Shown piece after piece: positions 1 through 7,739 of a DNA stretch of 64,000 bases. The position numbers were made by a program, and so were the translations under genes. The notes beneath the pieces are model-generated. The model searched no databases. It was not told the origin of the DNA and worked only from the letters and a program-made list of their open reading frames with translations. The DNA comes from JAEUHM01 sp964538625 (GTDB taxonomy: Bacteria > Verrucomicrobiota > Verrucomicrobiia > Verrucomicrobiales > Verrucomicrobiaceae). Where the stretch lies: the NCBI GenBank assembly GCA_964538625.1, contig CAZIGH010000026.1:6178-70177 (forward strand). The letters run 5' to 3'. Each line of letters opens with the position of its first letter. Positions within the stretch are counted from its first letter, which is position 1.

Positions 1-2
1 GG

Positions 3-434
3 GAGGCCATCAAACGCACCGAGAAAGGTGATGCGCCGCAGTCCGCGCTTCACGGCATCTCGCCAGGATTGCCCTCCCTCATGAGAGCGCAAAAACTTCA
101 AAAAAAGGCGGCCAAAGTGGGCTTCGACTGGGCGGATGCGGCACCCGTGCTAGGGAAGATCCGCGAGGAGACGACCGAACTTGAAGAAGCCATGATGTCT
201 GGCCCGGCGGCGGCACTGGAACACGAAGTGGGAGATCTGCTCTTCAGCGTCGTCAACCTGGCCCGCAAGCTCGGAATCGACTCCGAGGCTGCCCTGGCCG
301 CAGCGAACACGCGCTTCACCCGCCGCTTCGAAGCTGTGGAATCTCAGCTGAGTGAACAAGGCAAGAGCCTCCCCGGTGCCACAATGGAAGAGATGGACGC
401 CGCTTGGGAAAAGGCCAAGTCCGCAGGGCTTTGA
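3..434 (+). CDS. mazG: Nucleoside triphosphate pyrophosphohydrolase MazG, C-terminal part
   Basis: The gene begins before the window; the reading frame is open from base 3, giving 143 residues. MazG hydrolyses NTPs and dNTPs to NMP plus pyrophosphate and is thought to clean up aberrant nucleotides or help lower (p)ppGpp. Visible family features are the segment joining the two MazG repeats (HGISPGLPSLMRAQKLQKKA), then KVGFDW, the metal-binding helix with KIREETTELEEA (an ExxE-type pattern), and the second acidic helix EHEVGDLLFSVVNLAR with its E-x2-D. The C-terminus, with RFTRRF and the helix near DAAWEKAK, is typical of full-length bacterial MazG. A TTG at 69 could be read as a start but lies inside the conserved linker, so the protein must extend upstream. 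Confidence 0.93.
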   Translation, partial: EAIKRTEKGDAPQSALHGISPGLPSLMRAQKLQKKAAKVGFDWADAAPVLGKIREETTELEEAMMSGPAAALEHEVGDLLFSVVNLARKLGIDSEAALAAANTRFTRRFEAVESQLSEQGKSLPGATMEEMDAAWEKAKSAGL

Positions 435-500
435 GCGCAGTGCACGGGCCCAGCCAAAGCGCGAAAATTTTTGTAACTTTTGAAGCGCCCAACGCTCAGT

Positions 501-528
501 TTGACAACTTGGCGGCTTCAGCTAGTAT
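501..528 (+). promoter_or_regulatory. Sigma-70-type promoter upstream of rpmH
   Basis: A perfect TTGACA (501-506) is followed after 16 bases by TAGTAT (523-528). It lies about 100 bases before the L34 start, in the only non-coding stretch between mazG and the rpmH cluster. Its quality fits the high expression expected of a ribosomal protein gene. It probably drives rpmH-rnpA-yidD-yidC-khpB. Confidence 0.7.
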
Positions 529-628
529 GCGCGCCCCCGTTTCGCCGGGGCGCTGACCCTTGGGTTTCTCACCTGCAGGGTCTCGCTCCCGCCGAGGCGC
601 ATCACAAGCCACTTTCACCCACAAGCCT

Positions 629-811
629 ATGAGCAAGAGGACCTACCAACCATCCAAGAGAACGCGCAAGCAGCAGTTCGGCTTCCGTGCGCGCATGAAA
701 ACGGCCGAGGGCCGCGACATCTTGCGCCGTCGCCGCCGTGCTGGGCGCAAGCGTCTCCTGCCCAAGGGCGTGGAAGTTCACTTCAAGCGCCACACCGTTC
801 AGCACGGCTGA
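629..811 (+). CDS. rpmH: 50S ribosomal protein L34
   Basis: This 60-residue, very basic protein is L34, a component of the large ribosomal subunit. It opens with SKRTYQPSKRTRKQQFGFRARM, the near-invariant L34 signature, and continues with TAEGRDILRRRRRAGRKRL. It is slightly longer than the usual 44-46 residues, with a C-terminal extension (KGVEVHFKRHTVQHG). The ATG at 629 is chosen because the family signature starts there; an upstream in-frame start at 560 would add residues without family resemblance. It is followed by rnpA 36 bases downstream, the classic bacterial pairing. Confidence 0.96.
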   Translation: MSKRTYQPSKRTRKQQFGFRARMKTAEGRDILRRRRRAGRKRLLPKGVEVHFKRHTVQHG

Positions 812-847
812 ACCGGTGGCGGAGACCCGGGATGACGGGTGCCTCCC

Positions 848-1204
848 ATGCGTTTGCCATCCACGCTGCGCATCAAAGCCTCGCGAGATTTCGCGCGGCT
901 GAAGCGTGAGGGCACAGGCCATCAGGGACGCTTCTTGGTCCTGTCGGTTCTCCACGACGACGCGGCACTGCCCTTCCGTTTCGGTCTGGTCACCACGCGT
1001 CGGCTCGGTCCGGCAGTGGTTCGGAATCGGGTTCGGCGTCTCTTGCGAGAAGCGATTCGGGAACAGCAAACCAAGATTAAGCCCGGCGTCATGATGATCG
1101 TCATTGCCCGATGGAGAGCGCCGGAGGCCAGCCTGAATGACCTCAAAAAAGATTGGCTTAAAACAGCGGCCAGAGCCGGCATTCTGAATCCCGAGTCAAC
1201 GTGA
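848..1204 (+). CDS. rnpA: Ribonuclease P protein component
   Basis: RnpA is the small basic protein cofactor of RNase P, which removes 5' leaders from precursor tRNAs. The 118-residue product shows the family motif RLGPAVVRNRVRRLLREAIR at about residues 58-77, the helix that contacts the RNA, and a preceding FRFGLVTTRR strand. ATG 848 is preferred over GTG 839, which would add only three residues. It lies between rpmH and yidD; its TGA (1202-1204) directly abuts the yidD ATG at 1205, suggesting translational coupling. Confidence 0.95.
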   Translation: MRLPSTLRIKASRDFARLKREGTGHQGRFLVLSVLHDDAALPFRFGLVTTRRLGPAVVRNRVRRLLREAIREQQTKIKPGVMMIVIARWRAPEASLNDLKKDWLKTAARAGILNPEST

Positions 1205-1468
1205 ATGAAATGGACCATTTGCCTGCTGATTCGCTTTTACCAGCGGGTGTTGTCCCCGGCCATCCACTTCATCGGCGGCCCAGGTTTTGGTTGTCGTTAC
1301 GATCCGACCTGCTCGGAGTATGTTTTGCAGGCCGTCCAGAAGCACGGCTCACTCAGGGGGAGCTGGCTTGGCATCAAGCGGCTCGCCCGTTGTCACCCCT
1401 GGGGAGGGCATGGTTATGATCCTGTGCCTGAACCACCTAGCCCCCACGATCATCCCCCTACACCGTAG
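1205..1468 (+). CDS. yidD: Membrane protein insertion efficiency factor YidD
   Basis: YidD is a small membrane-associated protein that assists YidC-dependent insertion of inner membrane proteins. The 87-residue product contains the hallmark RFYQRVLSPAIHFI segment (an amphipathic helix) and the cysteine motif CRYDPTCSEYVLQAVQKHG, followed by GIKRLARCHPWGGHGYDPVP, all typical of the family. It starts directly after rnpA without a gap and precedes yidC by about 30 bases, the conserved order rnpA-yidD-yidC. Confidence 0.95.
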   Translation: MKWTICLLIRFYQRVLSPAIHFIGGPGFGCRYDPTCSEYVLQAVQKHGSLRGSWLGIKRLARCHPWGGHGYDPVPEPPSPHDHPPTP

Positions 1469-1497
1469 CACACTGAGTGCTGCTCCAAACTGAACTC

Positions 1498-3312
1498 ATG
1501 GACCGGAAAGCCTGGATCGTCGTCACCCTTTGCATCATCGGCATCGCCCTCAACGCATGGTATGGAGCCCAGCAGCAGCTGCCGCCCCGTCCGGCTCCAG
1601 CGCCGACAGCACCCACCGCCGCCGACAGCACCGCCCCTTCGGCACCAGTAGTTGAGGCTGCACCAGCACCGGTTCCAGCTGCCCCGCCCGCTCCTGCTAC
1701 CCCTGAGCAGACCCACAGCATCACCCGTGGTGAAGTGACCTACCACTTCACCAGCAAGGGCGGCGGCATTCAGAAGGTCACCATCCAGCACAAAGGGGAG
1801 GTGCATCTCAATCAGCACGGGCGCGAAGCCATAGGAGCCCTGAGGAAAGAGGCCAAGTCCGTAGATGACACCGTCTATGCCATGAGCGGGGCCAGTCCCA
1901 CCAGCGTGACTTTCACCGGCACCACGCGAGACGGCATCCAAATCAAGAAGGTCTATGCGCTGACGGAGGGCCCCAAGTCAGACGATCACCTTCTCTCCCT
2001 CACCGTCACCTTTACCAACACGGGCACCACACCTTATCGGTCCGAGCAGTTTTATCTGTATGCCGGTGCGGCGAACTCCGTGCGACCAGATGACATTCAG
2101 CCCCCATCCTTCTTCTGGAACGACTCTGGCAACGCGGATCACCATGACAAGAACTGGTTCGGTGCCGGCTGGTTCAGCAAGAACCCACTGGAGTTCAATC
2201 AAAAGTTCGAGAACCTCCGGTGGGGCGGTGTGATGAGCCGATTCTACGCACACATCATCTCCACCAAGGAGGGTGTGGAGAATCAGCCCGGCCAGCTCTG
2301 GGCGGGGCGGTTCCTCGTGGATCACAGTCAGAGCGAGTTCAAGGACATGGCTGCGGCAAAGACAGACTACGCCGTGGAAGGTGCCGTAGGACTACCCACC
2401 GTGGAGCTCTCTCCCGGCGCGTCGAAGACACTGGAGTATGAAGTGTACCTCGGCCCCAAGGAATACCACCGGCTGCGTGACATCGAGCGGCAGCGCCGCT
2501 TCGTCATGTTCTACGGCATGTTCAGCGCCATCAGCCGCACGTTCATCAACCTGCTGAACTGGCTGCACGCCACTTTCGGCAGCTGGGGGCTGGCCATCGT
2601 GCTGCTCACCGTTATCGTCCGTCTTTTCCTCTGGCCCTTCCACGCCAAGAGCCAGCGCGCCATGAAACGCATGGGCAAGCTGGCCCCGCTCATGAAGGAG
2701 GTGCAGGAGAAATACAAGGACGATCAGCAGCGCCAGAGTCAGGAAATGATGAAGCTCTACAAGGACTATGGCGTGAACCCCCTTGGCGGCTGCGTGCCCA
2801 TCCTTTTCCAGATTCCCATCTTCTTCGGCTTCTTCTCCATGCTCGGTTCCGCCGCTGAGCTGCGTGGTGAGCCCTTCCTTTGGGTAAAGGATCTTTCTCT
2901 CCCGGACACGGTGACCCACCTCTTTGGCTTCCCGCTCAATCCGCTCCCCATCATCATGGGTATCACCATGTGGCTCCAGATGAAGCTCACCCCCCAGCCA
3001 GCCACGGTGGATAAGATGCAGCAGCGCATCTTCATGCTCATGCCCTTCATGTTCCTCTTCTTCTGCTATTCCTACGCGTCGGCGCTTGCACTCTACTGGA
3101 CCACACAGAACATCTTCAGCATCCTCCAGTCCTGGATCATGAAAAAGATGGGCACGGACGATGACGGCCCGCTTCAAAAAGTGCAGCGCGTGCCGCTTGG
3201 TCCGCCCCCCGTGAATCCGTTTGCTCAGCCCGGGCAGAAGGCTAAAGAAAAGAACAAGCCATCCCCGCCGCGTCTGGGAGGTGGTGGCAGCCGTTCCAAA
3301 GGGAACAAATAG
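1498..3312 (+). CDS. yidC: Membrane protein insertase YidC
   Basis: YidC inserts and folds inner-membrane proteins, alone or with SecYEG. The 604-residue product has an N-terminal membrane helix (about residues 4-24), a Pro/Ala-rich linker (to about 75), a large periplasmic P1 domain (to about 340), and the C-terminal conserved core starting near NLLNWLHATFGSWGLAIVLL. The core includes the hydrophilic-groove helix with RLFLWPFHAKSQRAM and a helical hairpin rich in K and Q (MKEVQEKYKDDQQRQ). A basic tail (KAKEKNKPSPPR) ends the protein. ATG 1498 is chosen because it immediately precedes DRKAWIVVTLCIIG; an in-frame GTG at 1477 is possible. Confidence 0.96.
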   Translation: MDRKAWIVVTLCIIGIALNAWYGAQQQLPPRPAPAPTAPTAADSTAPSAPVVEAAPAPVPAAPPAPATPEQTHSITRGEVTYHFTSKGGGIQKVTIQHKGEVHLNQHGREAIGALRKEAKSVDDTVYAMSGASPTSVTFTGTTRDGIQIKKVYALTEGPKSDDHLLSLTVTFTNTGTTPYRSEQFYLYAGAANSVRPDDIQPPSFFWNDSGNADHHDKNWFGAGWFSKNPLEFNQKFENLRWGGVMSRFYAHIISTKEGVENQPGQLWAGRFLVDHSQSEFKDMAAAKTDYAVEGAVGLPTVELSPGASKTLEYEVYLGPKEYHRLRDIERQRRFVMFYGMFSAISRTFINLLNWLHATFGSWGLAIVLLTVIVRLFLWPFHAKSQRAMKRMGKLAPLMKEVQEKYKDDQQRQSQEMMKLYKDYGVNPLGGCVPILFQIPIFFGFFSMLGSAAELRGEPFLWVKDLSLPDTVTHLFGFPLNPLPIIMGITMWLQMKLTPQPATVDKMQQRIFMLMPFMFLFFCYSYASALALYWTTQNIFSILQSWIMKKMGTDDDGPLQKVQRVPLGPPPVNPFAQPGQKAKEKNKPSPPRLGGGGSRSKGNK

Positions 3313-3323
3313 CCCATCCAGTC

Positions 3324-3797
3324 ATGAACAAGCCCGCGCTCGACCAAGCCCGCCAGATCCTGGAGAACCTGCTTGGGTTCTTGGGCTTTTTCGTCACCAT
3401 CGAGGAAGAAGATGGCGCGGACGGGCCCACCCTCCAAATCCTCACCGAGGAGCATGACCGCCTCATCGGCGACCGCGGAGATGTGCTGGATGACATCCAG
3501 TACCTCGTCAATCGACTCCTCATCCGTCGCATGCCAGATGCACCGCGCATCCGCGTGGACTGCGAGTTCTACCGCTCCATGCGGGAGGACAAAATGCTCG
3601 CCCGCGCCCGAGAAATGGCGGAACGCGTTCGCGCCACCGGAGTGCCTGCCGCCCTCAGCCCCATGAACAGCTTCTACCGCAGGCTCATCCACCACGCATT
3701 TGAGGGAGACCCGGACATCCTCACCGAGAGCGCCAAGGGAGAGGCCCGCTTCAAGCGCGTCATTCTCAAACGAAAGCCCCGCGCAGCGCAAGCATGA
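3324..3797 (+). CDS. khpB: KH-R3H RNA-binding protein (Jag/KhpB family)
   Basis: This 157-residue protein is a Jag/KhpB homologue: a KH domain (about residues 30-80, with the GDRGDVLDDIQYLVNRLL helix) followed by an R3H domain (about 100-150, with ARAREMAERVRATG and MNSFYRRLIHHAF; the R-x3-H signature is RRLIH). KhpB proteins bind RNA and are implicated in envelope and division control in other bacteria. The N-terminal Jag_N domain of longer homologues is missing. It lies 11 bases behind yidC, as in most bacteria. Its stop overlaps the next start by 4 bases. Confidence 0.9.
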   Translation: MNKPALDQARQILENLLGFLGFFVTIEEEDGADGPTLQILTEEHDRLIGDRGDVLDDIQYLVNRLLIRRMPDAPRIRVDCEFYRSMREDKMLARAREMAERVRATGVPAALSPMNSFYRRLIHHAFEGDPDILTESAKGEARFKRVILKRKPRAAQA

Positions 3798-4633
3798 CCG
3801 CGAGCAGAGTGATCTGTGGGCTGGTGTTGTCGTATCTCATGGCCACCTCTGCGAGTGCTACTGAAATCATCTCCCACCGTGGCTGCTCTGCCCATGCACC
3901 GGAGAATACCGTGAGCGCCTTGAAGCTCGCCTGGGAGTCCGGTGCCGACGCTTGCGAGCTGGATGTCCACTTGACCCGTGACGGCCACATCGTCGTCATT
4001 CATGACAAGGACACCGCACGCACCGCCGGTGGTACCAAGCTCATCGTCAAGGACAGCTCGCTGGCCGACCTCCGTGCCCTGGACGTGGGAGAATGGAAGT
4101 CGCCCAAATGGCAGGGCGAGCGCATCCCCACGCTTGCAGAATGCCTTGCCACCCTGCCCGCAACCAAGGGCCGCATCTTCATCGAGATCAAGAGTGGTCC
4201 CTCAATCGTCCCCGCGCTCGCTCAACAGCTCGCACCTTTTCAGCCCCGCGCCCACCAGCTTGTCATCATCAGTTTCGACGAGCAGGCCGCCGCGCAGAGC
4301 AAAGCCGCCATGCCTTGGTGCCAGGTGTATCTCCTCCAGTCAGGCAAAGAGCGTCAAACCGGCCTCAAACACGACATTTCAAAAGCCATCTTCACCGCCA
4401 AGAAGCATCAGCTCGACGGACTCAACCTCGGCACCGACTGGGACTGGAATGCCCACCTGGTCAAAGCAGTGCGCACCGCAGGCCTAGGACTCTACGTTTG
4501 GACCGTCAACAACCCAGACCTTGCCCGCAAACTGGCTGCTCTCGGTGTGGACGGCATCACCACCGACGACCCCGCACTCATCCGGCAGGCTTTGAGTGAA
4601 GCGCCGCCCACCGGCGAGAAGAAGGCCCCCTGA
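3794..4633 (+). CDS. Glycerophosphodiester phosphodiesterase, secreted
   Basis: The enzyme should hydrolyse glycerophosphodiesters from phospholipid turnover to glycerol 3-phosphate and an alcohol. The 279-residue product has a short hydrophobic N-terminus (to about residue 22, likely a signal peptide ending SASA) and then the GDPD signature: SHRG (H28, R29), PENT, ELDVHLTRDG (E55, D57), and VIHD (H70, D71), which are the metal and acid/base residues. Further signs are GRIFIEIK and the C-terminal VWTVNNP and DGITTDDP. It starts inside the khpB stop (ATGA overlap), so it is co-translated with the yidC cluster, an unusual neighbour for that cluster. Confidence 0.9.
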   Translation: MTASRVICGLVLSYLMATSASATEIISHRGCSAHAPENTVSALKLAWESGADACELDVHLTRDGHIVVIHDKDTARTAGGTKLIVKDSSLADLRALDVGEWKSPKWQGERIPTLAECLATLPATKGRIFIEIKSGPSIVPALAQQLAPFQPRAHQLVIISFDEQAAAQSKAAMPWCQVYLLQSGKERQTGLKHDISKAIFTAKKHQLDGLNLGTDWDWNAHLVKAVRTAGLGLYVWTVNNPDLARKLAALGVDGITTDDPALIRQALSEAPPTGEKKAP

Positions 4634-4773
4634 CACCCAAGTCACGCAGAGCCCGACGAAGCGGCGGCGGCCGTGGTGAGCGCAGGCCGAAGGAGAAACG
4701 GGCCGCGCAACGACCTCCACGAGCGCCGGAGTCGTTACGAAAAGCGGCAGCGACCGCAGAACCGATAACAATC

Positions 4774-4792
4774 GTTTATGAAAATCATAAAC
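4774..4792. promoter_or_regulatory. Perfect 19-bp palindrome resembling a Fur box
   Basis: GTTTATGA and TCATAAAC form a perfect 8-bp inverted repeat around AAA. Aligned with the classical 19-bp Fur consensus (GATAATGATAATCATTATC) it matches at 14 of 19 positions by my count. It lies about 50 bases before the acyltransferase start, in an AT-rich patch of an otherwise GC-rich gap. The downstream operon contains exbB and exbD, typical iron-regulated genes. No canonical promoter was identified with certainty. Fur control is an inference. Confidence 0.55.
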
Positions 4793-4842
4793 AATGTTGC
4801 GTCTCAACAATGCAGTGGCACAGTTCCTGTATCCAGAAACCC

Positions 4843-5958
4843 ATGTCCAAACCCACGACCGCCCCATCACACGACTCCCGCAACCGCTCACTTCAGGGGC
4901 TGCGTGGGTTCGCGGCGGCCCTCGTGCTCCTTTTCCATGTGCACGCCATGGGTGCAAAAGGTGGCTTCTGGCCCGTGCTGGATGTCACGCACTGGATGCA
5001 TGACGTGGGACCCATCGCGGTGAGACTCTTCTTCTTCATCAGCGGCTATCTCATCGTAGGATCGCTCTGGAGAAACGGCGACGTGCGGCAGTTCGCCCTG
5101 AATCGGGTCCTGCGTATTTACCCGGTCTTTCTTCTGCTGCATCTGACCATGTTCACTCTGGGACCACTCACCGGCTATGAGTGGGTAGGCGGCCTCGCAG
5201 GAGATGACATGAGCCGCCTGCTTGGAGATCCTGTGTCTTGGACCGCACACTTCCTGTCCAACTTGTTCTTTCTGCCCGGCATCCTCGCGCTGCCCATCGC
5301 TCAGCAGAACGCCTGGTCACTCTCGTATGAAGCGCTATTCTACGTGCTGGCAGCCATCATGTTCATCGCGTGGAGGAAGCGGCAGCAGGGCGGAAGTTCG
5401 TCGCTTTGGTTCCTGGGCTGGGCTGTCATCCTGGCCTTCAACCTGTGGGACAGCGACGGCTGGTTCTTCCTCGCCGGTGTTGGCGTTTGGTGGCTGCAAA
5501 AGGAGGAGAGGCTGAGCACCCGTGCGGCAGGTCCGCTCGACATCCTGGCCCTGCTGGCCGGCTTTTGGTTTTTCCACAACGGCTGGCATATCCCGGCGGC
5601 CATCGTGCTCAGCTTGTTCTTCATTCTCGTCGTTCGAGAGCGTGGTTGGATGCGGCACCTGTTGCGGAGTGATACCATGAACTTCGTCGGACTCATCAGT
5701 TACAGCCTCTATCTGGTGCATCCCTTCGCCCTTGAAGCGCTCCGCAGAGTCCTGCACCATGGCCACGCGAACGGGCAGCTTGTGCAGCATGCCGCTTGGT
5801 TCTTCTGGGTCATAGGACCCATTTTTGCCGTAGGGTGCGCCTGGCTGTCCTACGAGGTCATTGAGAAACGCTTCACCCGCTGGGTCGCCGCCAAGCTGGA
5901 GTTGCGCAGACGGGATTTAGCTGCCAAGTCAGCACCTGATCTGATGGCTACCCGATGA
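4843..5958 (+). CDS. Acyltransferase 3 family membrane protein (OafA/YrhL-like)
   Basis: Acyltransferase-3 proteins move acyl groups (often acetyl) across the inner membrane onto surface glycans or secreted molecules. The 371-residue product shows the family start SLQGLRGFAAALVLLFHVHA (the R-x10-H motif: R after GL and H before VHA), FFFISGYLIVGSL, and about ten hydrophobic segments, with LISYSLYLVHPFALE near the end. ATG 4843 is chosen because the conserved region starts shortly after; ATG 4810 is an alternative. It overlaps the exbB-like gene by 4 bases (ATGA), so it appears to be the first gene of a three-gene operon. Its substrate cannot be read from the sequence. Confidence 0.87.
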   Translation: MSKPTTAPSHDSRNRSLQGLRGFAAALVLLFHVHAMGAKGGFWPVLDVTHWMHDVGPIAVRLFFFISGYLIVGSLWRNGDVRQFALNRVLRIYPVFLLLHLTMFTLGPLTGYEWVGGLAGDDMSRLLGDPVSWTAHFLSNLFFLPGILALPIAQQNAWSLSYEALFYVLAAIMFIAWRKRQQGGSSSLWFLGWAVILAFNLWDSDGWFFLAGVGVWWLQKEERLSTRAAGPLDILALLAGFWFFHNGWHIPAAIVLSLFFILVVRERGWMRHLLRSDTMNFVGLISYSLYLVHPFALEALRRVLHHGHANGQLVQHAAWFFWVIGPIFAVGCAWLSYEVIEKRFTRWVAAKLELRRRDLAAKSAPDLMATR

Positions 5959-6686
5959 CGACAGTGGCGACTGCACTTGGAACCACACTTTTGGCCCAGC
6001 AAACGAGCGGCATCCACCTGCTCATGGAATCACTCCGCACTGGCGGCGTGGTCATGTTCCTCATCGTCCTCTGCTCCATGGCGGCCGTTACCGTAGCCAT
6101 CATGACCTGGATGCGCCTGCGTGAAAAAACGCTCATGCCTCCGGCCATCATCAGCCAGCTCCGGGCCCTGCCCACCTTCGCGGTGAAAGGAGACATCACC
6201 CCCCTACACGAGGCACTTGTGCGAGACCGCTCCGTCCTTGCACGTCTTGGGCTGCTCGCCGTCAGCGGCCAGTTCACCACCAAGGCAGAGTGTGCAGAAG
6301 TCGTTGAGCAAAAGGCCAAGGAAGAGCTGCACAAACTGGAGCGTGATCTGCCGTGGCTAGAGGTCATGGTGAGCGTGGCCCCCCTGCTAGGACTCCTGGG
6401 CACCACCATTGGACTCGTAGGCATGTTCACCGCCCTGGGAGACACCGGCACCGGACCTGACATGGGAGCCGTTGCCCGAGAGATCGGCGTCGCCTTGCGC
6501 TGCACCATAGCGGGACTCTTCGTCGCAGTGCCTTCCGTCATCGTGCACACCTACTTTGTTCGCAAACTGGACATGATCGGCGTCAAGCTGGAGAGCATTC
6601 TCCAGGAGGGCATACAGAACTTCTACCAGCACTTCGAAGTGCAGAAAACCGTCCTCCCCGGCAACGCTGAAACCTCAGCGCCATGA
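5955..6686 (+). CDS. exbB: MotA/TolQ/ExbB proton channel family protein
   Basis: ExbB-type proteins form the pentameric stator that, with ExbD, uses proton motive force to energise TonB. The 243-residue product has three predicted membrane segments (about 28-50, 140-162, 175-200) and the family core VSVAPLLGLLGTTIGLVGMF followed by GVALRCTIAGLFVAVPSVIVH. It is translationally coupled to the acyltransferase (ATGA) and to exbD (ATGA). No TonB gene follows, so its partner is encoded elsewhere. A second TolQ-like protein at 12346-13206 belongs to the Tol system; this one is the better ExbB candidate because of its partner and possible Fur site. Confidence 0.88.
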   Translation: MTTVATALGTTLLAQQTSGIHLLMESLRTGGVVMFLIVLCSMAAVTVAIMTWMRLREKTLMPPAIISQLRALPTFAVKGDITPLHEALVRDRSVLARLGLLAVSGQFTTKAECAEVVEQKAKEELHKLERDLPWLEVMVSVAPLLGLLGTTIGLVGMFTALGDTGTGPDMGAVAREIGVALRCTIAGLFVAVPSVIVHTYFVRKLDMIGVKLESILQEGIQNFYQHFEVQKTVLPGNAETSAP

Positions 6687-7105
6687 ACCTGCGTCCCAGG
6701 AAACGCGCCATCCCTCAGATCCCCATCGTGTCCCTCGTGGACATCATGGTCATCCTTCTCATCTTCTTCGTCGCCACCACCACCTTCCGCCAGACGAAGA
6801 CCCACATGCAAGTCGCCCTGCCACAGAGCAAAGGCATGGGCACCAGCTCCGCAGCTGAAGACCGGCGCATCGCCATCCTCATCACTAGGGAACAAAAAGT
6901 CTATCTCGCCGGTGAAGAAACCTCTCCAGAGCAGCTGTCAAACGAACTCACCACCATGCGAGCCAGCCGACCAATGGCCAAGTTTGAACTCGAAGCCGAT
7001 ACCGAGACCAACCTCGGCGTGCTCGTGCAGGTCTGGGACGCCCTCAGAGAAGCCGGCATCCCCATCGCTGAAGTGCCCGCGAGGATACAGCGCACAGCGG
7101 AGTGA
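6683..7105 (+). CDS. exbD: Biopolymer transport protein ExbD/TolR family
   Basis: ExbD pairs with ExbB in proton-driven energisation of outer-membrane import. The 140-residue product has a short cytoplasmic N-terminus, one membrane helix (VSLVDIMVILLIFFVATTTF, containing the conserved Asp of the proton path) and a periplasmic domain with TREQKVYLAGEE and a final AGIPIAEVP motif typical of the family. It starts in the exbB stop codon. The distal gene of the operon; beyond it lies decayed DNA. Confidence 0.88.
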   Translation: MNLRPRKRAIPQIPIVSLVDIMVILLIFFVATTTFRQTKTHMQVALPQSKGMGTSSAAEDRRIAILITREQKVYLAGEETSPEQLSNELTTMRASRPMAKFELEADTETNLGVLVQVWDALREAGIPIAEVPARIQRTAE

Positions 7106-7204
7106 AACTCCCGGAGTGGCCGAAAAGTTGGATTGCGAGAAAGCACCCATGAGTCTGCACTCAAATGCTCCCCCCATGTTCACGAATGCTTGGTGCATAC
7201 CGCT

Positions 7205-7618
7205 CTCTCTGCCAAGGCACAGAGTATGGCCGTCCATATCCTCCGTGATCTTCATGTGGTAAGCCAAGGCCTGATTCTTTGGCTGCTACTCATTCTCTGG
7301 CGTTTCGTTGATAGCCCGTGTCAAGAGGGCAACGGTTTCAAGACCCATCCACGCCAATGCTGGACATGCCGACTCACCATTTTGAGCAAGCATGAGGGGA
7401 TGTCCATCTCGCTGAACTGAGCACATCATGCCGACATCCCGGTCCAGCGTGAAGCCAAGGCGGTCCCGATAGAACGCCTTAGCGACTGTCATATCTTCTA
7501 CCGCAAACAAGGGAATGATGTTCCCGACTTCATGCGTCGCAAGTGGTGAACAATGTATCGAAGCACCAAAACGATCCGTGATACCGTTTGGAAGTGGGTT
7601 CGCAGATCCGATTGGCAA
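7205..7618 (-). pseudogene. Decayed VOC (glyoxalase/bleomycin-resistance) gene remnant
   Basis: On the minus strand, a glyoxalase-fold sequence reads from about 7522 (NIIPLFAVEDMTVAKAFYRD, RDGHPLMLAQNG) to about 7205 (QPKNQALAYHMKITEDMDGH, TLCLGRE). It is broken by an in-frame TAG at 7286-7288, and reading continues in the same frame beyond it. No good start codon precedes it. Directly upstream, DRFG...SPLATHE (about 7525-7600) resembles the C-terminal end of a PhnB-type VOC protein, so this may be the fused relics of two VOC genes. The downstream end runs into exbD on the opposite strand without a clear stop. A sequencing error at the TAG is the main alternative. Confidence 0.6.
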
Positions 7619-7739
7619 GGTTGGATTCGTTTGGGAGTCCGTGGCCCGTGCACGATGCAGGATTGAGGACGCAGGAAAAGGACCTGTGGCTTAAGGCTTT
7701 CGCTAGCGGCTTGGCAGTTGTTTCGAGTTTGCCTGCGGT

